The position numbers and the translations under genes were made by a program. The notes under the pieces were generated by a model that was not told the origin of the DNA, made no database searches, and saw only the letters and a list, made by a program, of their open reading frames with translations. From contig NZ_BBOM01000016.1 of assembly GCF_000974485.1 (NCBI RefSeq), positions 1 through 64,000 of the forward strand: a stretch of 64,000 nt of DNA, written 5' to 3'. Position 1 is the first letter of the stretch; every line of letters starts with the position of its first letter. This DNA comes from Streptomyces sp. NBRC 109706. Lineage in GTDB: Bacteria > Actinomycetota > Actinomycetes > Streptomycetales > Streptomycetaceae. Of the stretch, positions 52,201 to 55,200 are shown piece by piece.

Positions 52201-55200
52201 CGAACGCCAGGCGTTCAAGGATCTCGGCTTTGACTCCCTCACCGCCGTCGAACTGCGCAACCGGCTGAACACCGCCACGGGCCTGAGGTTGCCGGCCACG
52301 ATGGTGTTCGACTATCCGAGCCCGACCGTGCTCAGCGACTATCTGCTGTCACAGTTCTTCGGCGCGCACGAGCTGGTGCCGGCGGCACCGACGCAGCTCG
52401 CTCCCCTCGACGAGCCGCTGGCGATCGTGGGGATGGCGTGCCGCTTCCCGGGCGGGGTCACATCGCCGGAGCAGTTGTGGGATCTGGTCGACGGCGCGGT
52501 CGACGGCATGTCGGCGTTCCCGACGGATCGCGGCTGGCCGGCCGAGATACCCGGTGGGGCCACCGGCGTCGGCGGATTCGTCTACGACGCGGACCGGTTC
52601 GACGCCGCCCTGTTCAATATCTCGCCGCGTGAGGCCGTGGCCATGGATCCGCAGCAGCGGTTGCTGCTGGAGACGGCCTGGGAGACCTTCGAATCGGCCG
52701 GGGTCGACCCGCGTTCGCTGCGCGGCCGCAGCGTGGGCGTCTTCGCGGGAGCGTCACCGTCCGGATACAACGTCGCCGGCGCGCCGACCGCCGACGGGCA
52801 CACGCTGACCGGCAACGCGCTGAGCGTGCTCTCCGGCCGCCTTGCCTATGTGTTCGGCCTTGAAGGCCCCGCCGTGACGGTGGACACGGCCTGCTCCTCG
52901 TCGCTGGTCGCGTTGCACTGGGCCGGGCAGGCGTTGCGGTCCGGGGAATGTGAGCTGGCGCTGGCCGGCGGGGTGACGGTGATGGCGACGCCGACCGCGT
53001 TTGTCGAGTTCGACCGCCAGGACGGGCTGGCCGGCGATGGCCGGTGCAAGGCGTTCGCGGCGTCCGCCGATGGCACCGGGTGGGGTGAGGGCGTCGGAAT
53101 GCTGCTGGTGGAGCGGCTTTCGGACGCGCGGCGCAATGGCCACCAGATCCTTGCCGTGGTGCGGGGCAGCGCCGTCAACCAGGACGGCGCGTCCAACGGC
53201 CTGACCGCGCCGAACGGTCCCTCCCAACAGCGCGTCATCCGGCAGGCGTTGGCCAATGCCCGTCTCACCACCGCCGATGTGGACGCGGTGGAAGCTCATG
53301 GCACGGGCACCCGGCTGGGTGACCCGATCGAGGCGCAGGCGCTCCTGGCCACCTATGGCCAGGACCGGGGCGACGACGCCGAGCCGTTGTGGCTGGGGTC
53401 GGTGAAGTCGAACATCGGCCATACCCAGGCGGCCGCAGGCGTGACGGGAGTGATCAAAATGATCATGGCCCTGCGCCATGGAGCGCTGCCGGCCACCCTG
53501 CATGTGGACGAGCCCTCGCCTCAGGTCGACTGGTCGGCGGGCGCGGTGGAACTGCTGACGGAGGCCCGTGCGTGGCCCCAGGTGAACCGACCGCGCCGCG
53601 CGGGAGTGTCGGCCTTCGGCATCAGCGGCACCAACGCGCATGTGATTCTGGAACAGGCCCCCGAGCCCGAGCCGGTCACCGAAACCACGGTGCGCCGGCC
53701 GGGGTTGGTGCCCTGGGTGGTGTCGGCGAAGTCCGAGGCCGCGCTGCGGGCGCAGGTCGCCCGGCTGCGGTCCTTCGTCGCCGAGCGGCCGCGGCTCGAC
53801 GCGGTGGACATCGGCTGGTCGCTGGCCACGACCCGGGCCGCCTTGGAACATCGGGTCGTCCTGGCCGGCGACGGGGACGTGCTCGCCACCGGCACCGCGA
53901 GCGAAGGCCGCACCGCGTTCCTCTTCACCGGCCAGGGCTCCCAACGCGCCGGCATGGGCCAGGGCCTCTACGAGACATTCCCCGTCTTCGCCGAAGCCTT
54001 TGACGCGGTCTGCGAACAACTCGACGCGCGAACGAAGCGCCCCCTGCGCGAAGTCCTGACCGATGGCGTGGGGTTGAATCAGACGGCATGGGCACAGGCC
54101 GGCCTGTTCGCCCTCGAAGTCGCCCTGTTCCGCCTCGTCGAATCCTGGGGAGTGACCCCCGATGTCCTGCTGGGCCACTCCCTCGGCGAGATCACGGCCG
54201 CCCATGTCGCCGGAATCCTCGATCTGGACGACGCATGTGTGCTGGTCGCCGAACGGGGACGCCTGATGCAGGCCCTGCCCGCCGGCGGCGGAATGCTCGC
54301 CGTCCAGGCCACCGAGGCCGACGTCACCGACTCGGGTCTTGACCTCGCGGCGGTGAACGGCCCGAACTCCGTGGTGCTCTCCGGCGACCTCGACGCGATC
54401 CACCGCTACGCCGCCGAATGCGCCGAGCACGGCTGGCGGTTCAACGTTCTGACCGTCTCGCACGCGTTCCATTCGGTCTTGATGGAACCGATGCTGGACG
54501 AATTCGCTTCGGTCCTGGCCGGGTTGACATTTAACCCCGCCCGCATTCCGATCGTTTCGAACCTGACCGGCGCCGTCGCCGAACCGGGGCTGCTGCAGGA
54601 GCCGGAGTACTGGCTCAAGCAGGTCAGGGGAGCGGTCCGCTTCGCCGACGGCGTCGCGGCCACGGCGGATCTCGGCGTGACCCGCTACCTCGAACTCGGC
54701 CCGGACGGCGTGCTGTCCGGCATGGCCCGGGAGACCGTCGACGACGCGGTGTTCGCGCCGGTGCTGCGCAAGGACCGCGACGAGACCGACACCGCGCTCT
54801 CCGCCGTCAGCCGACTCTGGACGGCCGGGACCGACGTCGACTGGCGCAGCGTCTTCGCCGGCTGGGGCGGCCATCCGATCGACCTGCCGACCTACGCGTT
54901 CCAACGTGAAAGGTTCTGGCCGGAGCCACGACCGGAAACGATCGACGGTGACGCGCTGGACACCGTTTTCTGGGACGCGGTGGAGCGCGGCGACACCCGG
55001 GAACTGCCCGGCCTGGAATCGGCACTGCCGGCGCTGTCCGCATGGCGGGAACGCCATCAGGAGCGCTCGGCGCTGGAGTCCTGGCGCTACCGGATCGGGT
55101 GGGAGCCACTGACCCAGCTCGCCCCGGCGACCCTGGCCGGCATCTGGGCCGTCGTCGGGCACGAGGACGCGGAGGTGTCCACGGCCCTGTCCGCCGCCGG

